From Bacillota bacterium (GTDB lineage Bacteria > Bacillota > Clostridia > Tissierellales > MES13), in contig VENA01000058.1 of NCBI GenBank assembly GCA_009711785.1, forward strand, positions 32,724 to 96,723: DNA of 64,000 bases. The letters run 5' to 3'. Shown piece by piece: positions 53,015-63,284 of this stretch. The notes under the pieces are model-generated. The model worked only from the letters and a program-made list of their open reading frames with translations. It had not been told where the DNA came from and made no database searches. The position numbers and the translations under genes are program-made. Position 1 is the first letter of the stretch, and each line of letters begins with the position of its first letter.

Positions 53015-54667
53015 CTATCCTAAAGGATTAAAACCACTATATATTAATATTGCTATAAACACAGCAACCACTAAAGTATATATTAAAGTTGGTATGGCAT
53101 TTCTTCTAATAATCTTTCCTTCTGCTCCTACTGCTCCTACAGTTGCACAAACAGCAACCACATTATTTACACAAATCATATTTCCTATGGACCCACCTAT
53201 TACTTGAAGTGCCACTATTAATACTTCTGGCATATTTAATATATGGGCAGTTTCAAACTGAAGTGAGGAAAATAATATATTAGAAACTGTATTAGATCCT
53301 GACATAAATGCTCCAAGTATACCTATAATAGGGGCAAAGAATGGATAAGTTACACCGGATATACTAGCAGCAGCTTCTGCCATTTCAGTTAACATACTAT
53401 CAAGTCCTGCACCATTAACACCAGAGTTAAGCATTAACTGTACCATGGCTATACCGGCAAATAAAGCAATTGCTGCACCGGATATTTGCTTAAAAGTATT
53501 AACCCAAGCTGTTTTAACTTCTTTCTTGTTCATACCATGTATAAAATGGGTTGAAATGGCTACTAAAACAAATGGTATAGTTCCAGGTAAATAAGCCCAT
53601 CTAAAACCGTAATTAAGATTTTCTATACCCATAATATTAGATACCTCTATAGCTTGTGATGCTAATAAACCCTTTAACCCAAAGGATGGAATTCTAGTTA
53701 CAACTAATATAACTGCAACTAATAAATAAGGAACCCATGCTTTAAATAAAGACATCTTTGATTCCCCAACATCACCTAAATCAACCGATGATTTCCAATC
53801 TTCTTCCCATTCAGATTTATCAGGAAATTCCCAGTTATCCTTCGGCATTAAAAATCCTTTCTTAGCTGCTATAACAACAATAGCTAGTCCTATAAAGGCT
53901 CCTACAAGTGATGGAAGCTCCGGTCCAAATATTATTGCTATTAATACGTAGGGTACTACAAAAGCAAGACCAGCAAATATTGCAAAGGGCGCAGTTTTAA
54001 GTCCTGGTTTTATAGATCTTTCCTTTCCAAAAAACTTAGTTAGCATACATATACCTAATAATGGTATAAATATTCCTACTACTCCATGGGAAAGCGCTAT
54101 CCATTTAGTAAGGGACATCTGAAAGGCTTCAGGGTTTGTTCCTATTTCACTAAACTTACCTGCTAAAGTACTCATTGTCCCAAATATAGGTGTTCCCACT
54201 GCTCCATATGCAACTGGAGTACTATCAAAAATTAATGCTACCATAGCTGCTGCTAGGGGTGGAAATCCTAATCCTACAAGTAAAGGTCCAGCTAATGCTG
54301 CAGGGGTACCAAATCCAGCCGCTCCTTCTATAAAAGCACCAAACATCCAGCCAATTATAATTGCTTGTATCCTTCTATCCTTTGTTATACCGCTAAATCC
54401 ATTATTTATTGTTGCCATGGCTCCAGATTGTTTTAAAGTATTAAGTATTAATATTGCACCAAATATAATTACTAAAACATCTAAAGCTTTAAAAAGTCCA
54501 AATATTGAGTATGATACTACATCATGGATACTCATTTGCCACATAGTTAATGCAACTACAGAAGCTAGCACCCAAGCTAGTGGTAACGCTTTCTTTGCTC
54601 CCCAATTCCAAACTACCATTAATAGTATTGTTACTAAAATCGGTAAAAATGCCATAAATGCATACAT
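53015..54667 (-). CDS. lctP: L-lactate permease, LctP family
   Basis: The 550-residue membrane protein has about 13 helices and the family motifs [20 protein letters not shown] near residue 108 and [19 protein letters not shown] near 450. It imports lactate (or glycolate) with a proton or sodium. ATG at 54667 after GGGGGAAA. It is the last gene of larA-etfB-etfA-lctD-lctP; a hairpin separates it from lctD. Confidence 0.95.
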   Translation of the reverse strand: MYAFMAFLPILVTILLMVVWNWGAKKALPLAWVLASVVALTMWQMSIHDVVSYSIFGLFKALDVLVIIFGAILILNTLKQSGAMATINNGFSGITKDRRIQAIIIGWMFGAFIEGAAGFGTPAALAGPLLVGLGFPPLAAAMVALIFDSTPVAYGAVGTPIFGTMSTLAGKFSEIGTNPEAFQMSLTKWIALSHGVVGIFIPLLGICMLTKFFGKERSIKPGLKTAPFAIFAGLAFVVPYVLIAIIFGPELPSLVGAFIGLAIVVIAAKKGFLMPKDNWEFPDKSEWEEDWKSSVDLGDVGESKMSLFKAWVPYLLVAVILVVTRIPSFGLKGLLASQAIEVSNIMGIENLNYGFRWAYLPGTIPFVLVAISTHFIHGMNKKEVKTAWVNTFKQISGAAIALFAGIAMVQLMLNSGVNGAGLDSMLTEMAEAAASISGVTYPFFAPIIGILGAFMSGSNTVSNILFSSLQFETAHILNMPEVLIVALQVIGGSIGNMICVNNVVAVCATVGAVGAEGKIIRRNAIPTLIYTLVVAVFIAILIYSGFNPLG

Positions 54668-54733
54668 ATATTATTTCCCCCTTTAAATTCATACCTAAAC
54701 AACTTATCTAAAACGTCTCTGGGTTTGATAATG

Positions 54734-54764
54734 CTTGAAAGATATATTAAATATATCTTTCAAG
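54734..54764. repeat. Intercistronic hairpin between lctD and lctP
   Basis: The arms CTTGAAAGATATATT and AATATATCTTTCAAG are perfect 15-bp complements around one base. There is no U tract, so it may adjust mRNA stability or partial read-through into lctP. Confidence 0.6.
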
Positions 54765-54774
54765 ACCTATAAAA

Positions 54775-56169
54775 TTAGCAAACTTTATCTGGGTTTAATA
54801 TTCCCTTAGGGTCAAAGGATTTTTTAATATTTCTTAGTATATTCATACCTTCTTTACCTAAAGATTTTTCTAGATATTTTTTCTTAGCATATCCTATACC
54901 ATGTTCTCCTGAAACTTTTCCTCCTAATTCATTTGCCTTTGTATACATACAATCAAAAACACCTTCTAATTTTTCCTTCCATTCCTTTTCACTTAGTTCA
55001 TCCTTTAATACATATATGTGTAGATTCCCATCCCCAGCATGGCCAAAACTTCTTATTTTAATATTAAATTTATCTTGTAAATCATCTGTATACTTAACAA
55101 ATTCTGCTACCTTTTCTCTAGGAACAACAACATCACATTCATCCATTTCAGTAGTAGAAGCCTTTATTGCCTCTAGGAAAGCTCCCCTTGCTGACCATAT
55201 AGATTCCTGTCTTTCTTGGGTATCAGAAATTAATACATCTAATGCTCCTGCATCTAAACATATATGGGCAACTTTATCATAAACATTTTCTATTTCCTCT
55301 TTACTATTTCCATCAAAGGTAAGAAGTAAATAAGCATCAGATGTATTATCTGGGAACTTACTACCTAAAAACTCTTCAGATGCAAGTATTACATCCCTTA
55401 CCATATATTCTACTGCTGTTGGTATAGTTTTAGATTTTATTATTTTAGGTACTGTTTCTATTGCATTTTCTAAATTAGGAAATGGTATTAATAAACTTAT
55501 AGTCTTCTTTGGTAGAGGTAATAGCCTTAAAACAGCCTTAGTTACTATACCTAAAGTACCTTCAGAACCTACAATTAAATCCTTTAGTGAATAACCTGAA
55601 CTATTTTTTACTACTTTTCCTCCTACTTCTATAACTTCACCATTTGGAAGTACTACTTCTAATCCCCTTACAAAATCCCTAGTAACTCCATACTTAACTG
55701 CTCTCATACCACCTGCATTAGTGTTAATATTTCCTCCTATTGTTGCACTTTTCTCCCCTGGATCTGGTGGGTAAAGCATATCATGATCTTCAACATACTT
55801 TGCTATTTCCATTAATAATGCTCCAGGCTCTACAGTTAATGTTAAGTTTTCCTCATCTAATTCTAGAATTTCATTCATTGTACTTAAATTAATCATAATA
55901 CCACCATGTAAAGCGACTGCACTACCAACCAAACCAGTACCTTGTCCTCTAGGTGTTACTGGAATATTTTTTTCATTAGCATATTTCATAATTTCTGAAA
56001 CTTCTTTAGTTTCCTTTACTTCAACTAAAACTTCTGGATAATTACTTATGCCTGCTAATTCATCGTGACTGAAATCTTCATTAATTTCATCACCTAAAAA
56101 TACTCTATCTTCTCCACAAACAGAAATTAAATAATCTATATCTTTTTGATCAATTTTTTTAAATTCCAT
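54775..56169 (-). CDS. lctD: FAD-linked lactate dehydrogenase (GlcD family), confurcating complex subunit
   Basis: The 464-residue protein has the FAD PCMH domain: [20 protein letters not shown] near residue 75 and [20 protein letters not shown] near 143. The C-terminal GlcD/LldH domain has [12 protein letters not shown] and [15 protein letters not shown]. With the adjacent EtfAB it matches the lactate dehydrogenase/Etf complex of Acetobacterium woodii, which couples endergonic NAD+ reduction by lactate to oxidation of reduced ferredoxin. The D- or L-specificity is not determined by sequence alone; the co-encoded racemase makes either possible. ATG at 56169 after GGAGGGT. Confidence 0.92.
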   Translation of the reverse strand: MEFKKIDQKDIDYLISVCGEDRVFLGDEINEDFSHDELAGISNYPEVLVEVKETKEVSEIMKYANEKNIPVTPRGQGTGLVGSAVALHGGIMINLSTMNEILELDEENLTLTVEPGALLMEIAKYVEDHDMLYPPDPGEKSATIGGNINTNAGGMRAVKYGVTRDFVRGLEVVLPNGEVIEVGGKVVKNSSGYSLKDLIVGSEGTLGIVTKAVLRLLPLPKKTISLLIPFPNLENAIETVPKIIKSKTIPTAVEYMVRDVILASEEFLGSKFPDNTSDAYLLLTFDGNSKEEIENVYDKVAHICLDAGALDVLISDTQERQESIWSARGAFLEAIKASTTEMDECDVVVPREKVAEFVKYTDDLQDKFNIKIRSFGHAGDGNLHIYVLKDELSEKEWKEKLEGVFDCMYTKANELGGKVSGEHGIGYAKKKYLEKSLGKEGMNILRNIKKSFDPKGILNPDKVC

Positions 56170-56179
56170 ATCGACCCTC

Positions 56180-57412
56180 CTAATTTGTTGCTGCAGTTAA
56201 GTCTTCTGCAGTTATAAAGTCTCCATCTATTCCCTTTTGTTTGATTTTTTCAACTAATTTAGGAACAACCTCATAAATATCTCCAATTATTCCATAATGG
56301 GCAACATTAAATATTGATGCATTTTCATCTTTATTTATAGCTACTATACAATCTGAATTATTCATTCCTGCTATAAATTGAATTGCTCCTGATACCCCAC
56401 AGGTAATAATCAATTTCGGTTTCACTGTTCTACCGCTTAATCCTATCTGTTTTCTAGGATCAGCCCACCCAGCCTCTATAAGAGGTCTAGTTGTAGCTAC
56501 TTGTGCTCCTAATAAATCAGCAAGTTCGTTTATCATATTTAAGTCCTCTTCCTTTTTAACTGCTCTTCCTGCAACTACAATAACTTCAGCATCTTCAATA
56601 CCTTTTTTCTTTTCTTTCTTCTTTATATCTAAAACCTTTATTCTTGAAGTTAATTTTTCTTTATCTATACTACATAAGTTAATCTTTCCTTTAGCTTTAT
56701 CTAATTTTTCAGGTGCTGAAAATATCTTATATCTAACAGTAGCAAATTGAGGTCTATGGTTAGGTGTATGGATATGGGCCATTATATTACCTCCAAATGC
56801 TGGTCTTATTTGATCTAAATCTGTATTCTCTTGCATATCTAAAACAGTACAATCAGCAGTTAAACCTGTTTTAAACCTTGCAGCGACCCTTGGAGCGAGA
56901 CTTCTTCCTACTGTAGTTCCTCCTACTAAAACTGTTCCTGGCTTTACATTTTTTATAAAATCTTCAAATACCGCTGTATAGGGTTCTATACGATAGTCTA
57001 ATAATTTTTCATCTTCATATAGAAAAACTTCATCAACACCATAATAAAGTAATTGTTCAGCCTGTTTTTTTATTCCATGTCCCATAAATAAGCAATACAC
57101 AGGTTCATTTATTTTTTTTGCTAATTCTTTGGCTTTGCCTATTAATTCAAAAGTTACAGGGTGAATATTACCTTCAACATGGTCAACATAAACTAAAATA
57201 CCCTTCCACTCATCTTTATTTATCTTCTTTATCTCATCTTCAACATACTCAAAAACACCTTCTGGACCTTTCTTTACACATATTTTACACATCTTACATG
57301 CAGCATTTATCTCAAGCTTTTCATCATTATATTCAATAGCCGAAAATGGACAAAGCCCAATTAACTCATCCACATTTTTCACTTTGTCTTGGTGAACTAT
57401 TATCTTCGCCAT
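56180..57412 (-). CDS. etfA: Electron transfer flavoprotein alpha subunit with N-terminal Fe-S domain
   Basis: The 410-residue protein is longer than standard EtfA (about 320). The first 75 or so residues form a ferredoxin-like domain with cysteines in LCPF (21) and CKMCKIC (39, 42, 45). EtfA proper follows, with [27 protein letters not shown] and the FAD end [23 protein letters not shown]. The layout equals LctC of Acetobacterium woodii. It pairs with EtfB and passes electrons between LctD, NAD+ and ferredoxin. ATG at 57412 after GGAGGGA. It is separated from etfB by 10 nt. Confidence 0.93.
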   Translation of the reverse strand: MAKIIVHQDKVKNVDELIGLCPFSAIEYNDEKLEINAACKMCKICVKKGPEGVFEYVEDEIKKINKDEWKGILVYVDHVEGNIHPVTFELIGKAKELAKKINEPVYCLFMGHGIKKQAEQLLYYGVDEVFLYEDEKLLDYRIEPYTAVFEDFIKNVKPGTVLVGGTTVGRSLAPRVAARFKTGLTADCTVLDMQENTDLDQIRPAFGGNIMAHIHTPNHRPQFATVRYKIFSAPEKLDKAKGKINLCSIDKEKLTSRIKVLDIKKKEKKKGIEDAEVIVVAGRAVKKEEDLNMINELADLLGAQVATTRPLIEAGWADPRKQIGLSGRTVKPKLIITCGVSGAIQFIAGMNNSDCIVAINKDENASIFNVAHYGIIGDIYEVVPKLVEKIKQKGIDGDFITAEDLTAATN

Positions 57413-57422
57413 AAAATCCCTC

Positions 57423-58211
57423 CTAAATAAACTTTAATTCTTCTAATTTATCAAATAGCTTATCTGTTAACTTTTCACTATTTCCCTTCCACATCTCATG
57501 GTCAGTATTTGCTTGTGGTGGGAATATTCTTTTAACTTGCGTTGGTGAACCATCAAGTCCATAGTTTTTTTCATTTTTGTCATTAAAATCTTTCAAACTA
57601 TATATAGGTACTTCTTTATCCTTTGTCTTTAGTTTTAATTTAAATGAAGGTAACCTTGGCTGGAAAATATCCTTTTCTACTGTTATTAAACAAGGATATT
57701 TTATATCTGCAACTTCAACAGTTTCAGGCATATCCTTTTCAACTACAATAGAATTATCCTTTAGTTCTATTATTTCTTGTACGTTTGCTACATGGGGAAT
57801 TTGTAAAAATTCAGCAATTTCAGGACCTACTTGAGCTGTGTCTCCATCTGTTGTCATTTTTCCACAAATAATCAAATCAGGGTTCCCCATTTTTCTAATT
57901 CCTTGTGAAAGTGTATAGGCAGTTGCTAAAACATCTGCACCTGCAAATTTCCTATCAGAGAAAAGAGCACCATCATCTGCTCCCATCATATAAGCCTCAT
58001 TAATTATTTCTTTAGCTTGGGGTGGACCCATACTTATTACAGTAACCTTTGCTCCGATTTGTTCTTTTAGCTTTAAAGCAGTTTCTAAAGCATATAAATC
58101 ATAGGGATTCATTTTTGAATCTATCCCATCTCTTTTTAATACCCCAGTTTTTTCATCTACTTCTACTTCAGTAGTACCAGGGACCTGTTTGATACAAACT
58201 AGAATTTCCAT
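57423..58211 (-). CDS. etfB: Electron transfer flavoprotein beta subunit
   Basis: The 262-residue protein has the EtfB start MEILVCIKQVPGTTEVEVDE, GAKVTVISMGPPQAKEIINEA near 55, and the recognition loop and Etf signature VEKDMPETVEVADIKYPCLITVEKD. In the confurcating complexes it binds NAD(H) and the bifurcating FAD. ATG at 58211 after GGAGGTC. It lies 42 nt after larA and directly after a TGGTATTACCA operator. Confidence 0.95.
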   Translation of the reverse strand: MEILVCIKQVPGTTEVEVDEKTGVLKRDGIDSKMNPYDLYALETALKLKEQIGAKVTVISMGPPQAKEIINEAYMMGADDGALFSDRKFAGADVLATAYTLSQGIRKMGNPDLIICGKMTTDGDTAQVGPEIAEFLQIPHVANVQEIIELKDNSIVVEKDMPETVEVADIKYPCLITVEKDIFQPRLPSFKLKLKTKDKEVPIYSLKDFNDKNEKNYGLDGSPTQVKRIFPPQANTDHEMWKGNSEKLTDKLFDKLEELKFI

Positions 58212-58233
58212 ATAAAGACCTCCTTTGGTATTA

Positions 58234-58244
58234 TGGTATTACCA
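58234..58244. promoter_or_regulatory. GntR (LldR-type) operator between larA and etfB
   Basis: TGGTATTACCA fits the FadR/LldR-subgroup core TGGTNNNACCA. It lies in the 42-nt gap before etfB. Confidence 0.6.
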
Positions 58245-58253
58245 CTCAAAATA

Positions 58254-59531
58254 TTAAGATTTAACTATTACTGAAACTCCATCAGGGATAATAGCAACAT
58301 TAGCCTTACTACCCTTTATTTCATAAGCTTTATTTAATGCATCTTCAAATGTATAAGCATGCTCCATATGCATATCTTTTATCATTTCAGGATCGCACAT
58401 ATCAGTAACTAAAATTACAGTGTGTTTAGTTAATATCCTAGCAAGAATTTGAAACTCCCATTGATCTGGTAATGTTTCATTTCTTGGTACTTTTAATACT
58501 TTATTTATAACCTCTTTAGGACTTTCTGAATTCTTTAGATTTTCATAAAAGGATTCTCCCCCATGTCCATCATTACAAGCTGCTAACATAATTATTACTC
58601 CGCCTTCATTACAGGTAGCTTCAGCTGCGGTCATTCCCTTTACTGCTTGATATATATTCTGATCTAGAGGATATCCTCCATTAGAAGTTATTACAATATC
58701 AGCATTTACTTTTTTCACCTTAGATAAATCTAATAAAAAGTCACATCCTGCTTTATGTGCATCCTTACTATCACCGGAAAAAGCATTAATAATTTCTTTT
58801 TGTTCATTTATTATTACATTTAATATAAATGCTAGGTTTGCTTTTGTTGCGGCATAAAGCATATCTCTATGAATAGGATTATTTTCAAGTATTCCTGTTC
58901 TTGCATGTTTACTTGCAATAAATTCTGAACAATGATTAGCAAGAACTGTTTTAGCACCTGCTACTCCTGGAAGAACACTTTTCCTGCCCCCTGAAAATCC
59001 AGCAAAAAAATGGGGTTCAATAAAACCTTCTGCTATTAAAAGCTCTGTTTCCATTGCTAGTTTATTTAACCATAACTCTCCCCCTGAAGGTAGAGTTCCA
59101 ACCTTTATTAAACTATCTTTATCCCTAGAATCATGGATTATTATTTCTTCATTCTCAACAATTTTTTCCCCGAATTTGTCAACTAACTCCTCTTTGGTTG
59201 ATGCTCTATGAAAACCAGTAGCTATAAGTATTTTAATATCTATATCAGGATTAACACTCCTTATTCTTTCTAATAAAATTGGCATTGTTATTTTACTTGG
59301 TACGGGTCTTGTATGATCGCTTGTGATTATTACCATGTTTTCTTTATCTTTAACTAATTGTTCAAGCTTCTTACTATTAGTAGGTTTATCTAAAGCTTTG
59401 TTAACTATTTCCTCCTCAGTATATGGAGGTTTATAATCATTCACCTTAGAATTAAGAACACCTACTAAATTCTCATCCGATACATTTATTTCTTTAAAAT
59501 CTTTATAATATGGAGCTTTTATTTTCACCAT
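58254..59531 (-). CDS. larA: LarA-family nickel-dependent lactate racemase
   Basis: The 425-residue protein interconverts D- and L-lactate. Motifs are ITSDHTRPVPSKITMP near residue 73, IATGFHRAST near 108 (active His), and EPHFFAGFSGGRKSVLPGVAGAKT near 172, which carries the lysine that holds the nickel-pincer cofactor and another His. Maturation needs LarB, LarC and LarE, not seen in the window. ATG at 59531 after GGAGGG. It is first of the lactate unit, and its upstream region has operators for the GntR regulator. Confidence 0.88.
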   Translation of the reverse strand: MVKIKAPYYKDFKEINVSDENLVGVLNSKVNDYKPPYTEEEIVNKALDKPTNSKKLEQLVKDKENMVIITSDHTRPVPSKITMPILLERIRSVNPDIDIKILIATGFHRASTKEELVDKFGEKIVENEEIIIHDSRDKDSLIKVGTLPSGGELWLNKLAMETELLIAEGFIEPHFFAGFSGGRKSVLPGVAGAKTVLANHCSEFIASKHARTGILENNPIHRDMLYAATKANLAFILNVIINEQKEIINAFSGDSKDAHKAGCDFLLDLSKVKKVNADIVITSNGGYPLDQNIYQAVKGMTAAEATCNEGGVIIMLAACNDGHGGESFYENLKNSESPKEVINKVLKVPRNETLPDQWEFQILARILTKHTVILVTDMCDPEMIKDMHMEHAYTFEDALNKAYEIKGSKANVAIIPDGVSVIVKS

Positions 59532-59544
59532 CTTTCCCTCCTTA

Positions 59545-59565
59545 TTGGTATTATGGTAATACCAA
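59545..59565. promoter_or_regulatory. GntR operator overlapping the larA leader
   Basis: TGGTATTATGGTAATACCA (59546-59564) is a 19-nt palindrome with arms TGGTATTA/TAATACCA and contains the core TGGTAATACCA (59554-59564). It lies between the larA promoter and start. Confidence 0.65.
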
Positions 59566-59622
59566 TTTTCCTAAACAGTAAAACATAGTATTTAACTGCT
59601 ATGTGTGATGTGGAATGTATAT

Positions 59623-59656
59623 TGGTATGACCACCTGTTGACTTAATGGTATTATA
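59623..59656 (-). promoter_or_regulatory. larA promoter with GntR operator
   Basis: TGGTATGACCA (59623-59633) is the third copy of TGGTNNNACCA. On the minus strand a TATAAT (59651-59656) lies just upstream of it, so a bound repressor would block the start of transcription. Confidence 0.55.
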
Positions 59657-59700
59657 GTTTTCAGAATTTTTCAACTATTGTCTGTTTATTAACAATGAAA

Positions 59701-59728
59701 AATCACATGATTTTTAAATCATGTGATT
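59701..59728 (-). terminator. Terminator of the GntR gene
   Basis: A 13-bp perfect stem AATCACATGATTT/AAATCATGTGATT lies at the stop codon. Confidence 0.8.
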
Positions 59729-60425
59729 ACATCAAATGTGTATTTATCAACTCTAGGTGCTCTCTCATATAAGAAGCAGCTTTTTCTGAATCATTGGTGA
59801 TTATTGCATTATATATCTTTTCATGTTGATAAATTAACAAGCTCTTATCATCAACAGCCTTTAATATCATTTCCCTAGCATATATAATAAAGGACTCCAT
59901 TAGTGATGATATGTTATTAAGTAAATTTATTATAAAATAATTACCGGTTATCTTTGCTATTTTATAATGAAACTCCTTATCATATTTTGCCCTTATTTTT
60001 TCATTACCTTCTTTTTCTACTTTGTTTAGTTTTTTTAGTATATTTTCTAATTCCTTTTTATCTTCTTCTGTCACCCTTTTAGCTGCTAAATATGCTGCTT
60101 GAACTTCTATAGCTATTCTAAGGTCTAATATATCCTCTGGTTTATCTTTATTAAACATAAACATTATTGATAAAGGCTCAAATAATGTCTCATCTATGTT
60201 TTCTTTAATAAAATTACCTTCTCCTTGTCTACTTTCTATAAGTCCTATAATTTGTAATGATCTTAAAGCTTCTCTAATAGAAGTTCTACTAACATTAAGC
60301 TGACTTGCTAATTCTCTTTCAGATGGTAACCTATCCCCCTGTTTAAGCACACCATCAATAATCATATTTTGTATTTGTTCTATTACATGCTCATAGACCT
60401 TTTTATTTTTAATTGGTTTAAACAT
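59727..60425 (-). CDS. FadR-subfamily GntR regulator of lactate use (LldR/LutR-like)
   Basis: The 232-residue protein has a GntR winged helix at the N-terminus (IIDGVLKQGDRLPSERELAS, then VSRTSIREALRSLQIIGLIESRQGEGNF) and a helical FCD effector domain (about 85-225) with the metal-type His residues in EFHYKIAKITGN and REHLELINTH. LldR-type members bind lactate and repress its use genes. It is directly upstream of the lactate operon with its own terminator. No operator copy is seen before its own start. Confidence 0.92.
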   Translation of the reverse strand: MFKPIKNKKVYEHVIEQIQNMIIDGVLKQGDRLPSERELASQLNVSRTSIREALRSLQIIGLIESRQGEGNFIKENIDETLFEPLSIMFMFNKDKPEDILDLRIAIEVQAAYLAAKRVTEEDKKELENILKKLNKVEKEGNEKIRAKYDKEFHYKIAKITGNYFIINLLNNISSLMESFIIYAREMILKAVDDKSLLIYQHEKIYNAIITNDSEKAASYMREHLELINTHLM

Positions 60426-60624
60426 AAGTTATTACCTCTTTCTCTAATTTTGTGTTTATCCCTATATAAATATTCAATATTATCAACATAAAACCTTTAA
60501 ACATCTAATCTCTAACTATTCTTCTATAGGTTATACTAATATAGCATTACTTATAATTATAACATGAATTACTTTAAACACTTAGGGTAATATTTAAGTA
60601 AATACTTTAGGGAGGGGATTTATT

Positions 60625-60867
60625 TTGTTTCTTGATGAAATTTTAGAAGAAAAATACAATGATACATTTAAAAAAGTATATACAGATTTAAAATATCAAA
60701 AAGAAAGTGATGATACCTATACTATTGATAAATTAAAAGCTTTATTAGAAAGTTTATATATCAATGAAGGCAATGATTGGCTTGGAAGGGGAGATATTAA
60801 GGATACTGTTAATAAAGCTACTATCGCAGCTTGCCAGAAATTATTAGCAGAATGGGAAAGTGAATAA
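60625..60867 (+). CDS. Small uncharacterised protein (80 residues)
   Basis: I do not recognise a family with certainty. The product is soluble, acidic and predicted helical, with a central segment IDKLKALLESLYINEGNDWLGRGDIKDTVNKATIAAC. TTG start at 60625 after GGGAGGGG at 7-8 nt, and a terminator directly after, support a real gene. Similar short proteins of unknown role occur in Clostridia. Its neighbours give no clue. Confidence 0.75.
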   Translation: MFLDEILEEKYNDTFKKVYTDLKYQKESDDTYTIDKLKALLESLYINEGNDWLGRGDIKDTVNKATIAACQKLLAEWESE

Positions 60868-60894
60868 TATAGTAAGAAATCTTACTATATTATT
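60863..60894. terminator. Bidirectional terminator between the small gene and the ABC permease
   Basis: A 14-bp perfect stem AATAATATAGTAAG/CTTACTATATTATT with loop AAAT joins the convergent stops. Confidence 0.75.
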
Positions 60895-62482
60895 TCCACT
60901 CTAATCTTTCAAAAATATTACTGCTAAGTAAAATAAGTATTGCTACTATAATAAAGTTTGTAACAGTAACACCTATAAAAAATCCTAAAGCATTGGTTAA
61001 AGTAGCTACTATACCTCCTATTATTGCTCCTGGTATAAGCATTAATAATATCTGTAGCATGAAAAATAATGGGAAAAGAGTTTTATGGTCTATAGTATTA
61101 GGAAATATTATTCTAACTAAAAAATTTGCAAATACTGTTAGAATATAAAAACTTGTTAAAAATAAACCTAGAGAAATAATTGTAACTAAAGAAGCCTTTA
61201 TAGTTAATCCTAAAGCTATATTTAACATAAAAGCATTAACTGTCATTCTAATAATATCAACTAAATTCATTGCAATTATCTTTTCAATATATGTACCTGG
61301 AATTAAATATATATATGGTTTTGTTAGCTCATGGTTACTTACATAAACAGAAGACATTAAAAACATTATATAAGCAATAACCCCATTAGCTATATACATA
61401 GGAATTATCCCTTCAGTGTTTCTAGTAAAATAACCTACTGTTAAACCTACTATTAGTGAAAATATTGTTAATATACTAAAATAGGGATGTATATCCGTTC
61501 TTTTATAATAAACTTTAGCTCTCCACATAAATGCCCAAGGACCTTTCCTTTTACTTTTTACGTTAACTTTACCTTTTTTAGTAAATAAGAAAAAATTCTT
61601 TCTTTTTTTAAGTCCCTTTTTGCGTTTCTTTCTTAGTTCCCTTTTATTAGTAGCACTTAAAACATCTTCATAATAATCATTTGCTGTATTATATGATATA
61701 AAAACTAAAAGTGCTAAAAGAGTAAATTGTAATATTAATGCTATTAAACTCCATGAACTATATCCATATATAGCAGTCATAAAGGCACTTTTAGCCCATC
61801 CTATAATTGGTATGTAATTAATATAGTAAGCATTCATAGCTTTAATAATACCCTTTAATAAATCCTCTGCTTTTACTAGGTGATAAATAATATATACAAT
61901 TATTAACCCTAAAAGGCTATATATCATTTTACTTAAAAAATTCTGTATTTTATACTTTGTAATTAAAGTAAACATTAAAAATTTAAGTGGTTCTATTAAT
62001 AATAAGAAACTAATATAACCTAAATACATAAATCCTATATATCTAATTTCTATATTAACTATATTTCCAATAGTTGGTAGTAAAGCTAATATTACTATTC
62101 CATATACAAAGAAATTAATCAGAGACTGTTTAACCATATGATAAAGTAATATCTTCTTAGATGATATTGGTGATTGAAATAAAACATTAACATCTCCCAT
62201 GGAAAAAAACGTGGATGATTCATTCAATCCTTTATATAAGTTATACATCAAAATAACTATACCTATAAATGTTATTAAAGCAGCTATATACTCACTTCCT
62301 ATAGAAGTAATCATCTCACTTTTATTTCTATTTAATTTAGAAAAACCGTCTATTAATATTGAACCTATCCAAAAAATATACAATAGATATATAATCAACC
62401 TCTTTTTATCATTTTTTATTTCAAGGATATAATTTTTTAAAGTCCAAATATCTTTTCTAAAAAGTGATTTATAACTATTCAT
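60890..62482 (-). CDS. ABC exporter permease
   Basis: The 530-residue membrane protein has 12 or more hydrophobic segments in two halves, with a long basic linker near 285-315 (lysine/arginine-rich). The start KSLFRKDIWTLKNYILEIK and the motif MGDVNVLFQSPISSKKILLY fit the putative ABC exporter family (related to YthQ/EcsB-like permeases). It would export an unknown substrate. It overlaps the ATPase gene by 8 nt, which is typical of tight translational coupling. ATG at 62482 after GAGGTGA. Confidence 0.85.
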   Translation of the reverse strand: MNSYKSLFRKDIWTLKNYILEIKNDKKRLIIYLLYIFWIGSILIDGFSKLNRNKSEMITSIGSEYIAALITFIGIVILMYNLYKGLNESSTFFSMGDVNVLFQSPISSKKILLYHMVKQSLINFFVYGIVILALLPTIGNIVNIEIRYIGFMYLGYISFLLLIEPLKFLMFTLITKYKIQNFLSKMIYSLLGLIIVYIIYHLVKAEDLLKGIIKAMNAYYINYIPIIGWAKSAFMTAIYGYSSWSLIALILQFTLLALLVFISYNTANDYYEDVLSATNKRELRKKRKKGLKKRKNFFLFTKKGKVNVKSKRKGPWAFMWRAKVYYKRTDIHPYFSILTIFSLIVGLTVGYFTRNTEGIIPMYIANGVIAYIMFLMSSVYVSNHELTKPYIYLIPGTYIEKIIAMNLVDIIRMTVNAFMLNIALGLTIKASLVTIISLGLFLTSFYILTVFANFLVRIIFPNTIDHKTLFPLFFMLQILLMLIPGAIIGGIVATLTNALGFFIGVTVTNFIIVAILILLSSNIFERLEWK

Positions 62483-63188
62483 CCTTAGTCACCTCTAAGA
62501 ATAATTCTTCTAAAGACCCTTTACCATTACTAAGTTTATTTTTAAGGGATTTAACATCTCCATCGGCTATTATTCTTCCATTTTTCATAACTAATACTCT
62601 ATGACAAAGATTTTCTATACTATCAAGCAAATGGGTACTTACAAAAATTGTTTTACCCTGATCACTTAATTCTTTAAATATAAGTTTAGTTTCTCTGATA
62701 GCCTTAGGATCTAATCCTATCATTGGTTCATCAAATAAATATAGCTCAGGCTCAGGTAATAATCCACAACAAATAGATACCTTTTGTTTCATTCCCTTAG
62801 ATAACTCTTTAGCTAATTTATCCTGCTTATCATAAAGATCATATCTTTTAAATAATTTAATAGCCTTTTCTTCCCAATTATCAACATTATATGCATCTGC
62901 AATAAAATGTAGATGTTCCTTTACAGTTAACATTTCATAAAGTTCTGGTACTTCAGGTACATATGTAAACTTAGACTTTGCTTTTAATAAATTATTATTT
63001 ATTCCATCTATCTTTATATCTCCACAGTCTTTTCTTAAAAGACCTGCTATCATTTTCATTGTTGTACTTTTCCCAGCACCATTAGGTCCTAAAAGACCAA
63101 CTACATCTCCTTTATTTAATGTGAAACTAATTCCATCAACAGCCATTGTCTTTTTAAACATCTTATTTAGGTTATTTACTTTTAGCAT
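62475..63188 (-). CDS. ABC transporter ATP-binding protein
   Basis: The 237-residue ATPase has GLLGPNGAGKSTTMKM (Walker A) near residue 33, the signature LSKGMKQKVS near 125, Walker B LYLFDEPMIGLDPKA near 147 and the H-loop STHLLDSI near 180. It energises the permease encoded just downstream. ATG at 63188 after GGAGGA. It follows the GH18 gene's terminator. Confidence 0.95.
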   Translation of the reverse strand: MLKVNNLNKMFKKTMAVDGISFTLNKGDVVGLLGPNGAGKSTTMKMIAGLLRKDCGDIKIDGINNNLLKAKSKFTYVPEVPELYEMLTVKEHLHFIADAYNVDNWEEKAIKLFKRYDLYDKQDKLAKELSKGMKQKVSICCGLLPEPELYLFDEPMIGLDPKAIRETKLIFKELSDQGKTIFVSTHLLDSIENLCHRVLVMKNGRIIADGDVKSLKNKLSNGKGSLEELFLEVTKDE

Positions 63189-63255
63189 TTACTTATCCTC
63201 CTTAAATCCATATATAACCATTTAATCATAATTTAGTATTTATATCAATAAAAAA

Positions 63256-63284
63256 AAAGACGGTTTTAAATAACCGCCTTAAAA
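63256..63284 (-). terminator. Terminator of the GH18 gene
   Basis: A stem with one mismatch, AAGACGGTT with AACCGCCTT, has a 6-nt loop. Nine A at its left give the U tract. It overlaps the CDS stop region. Confidence 0.65.
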
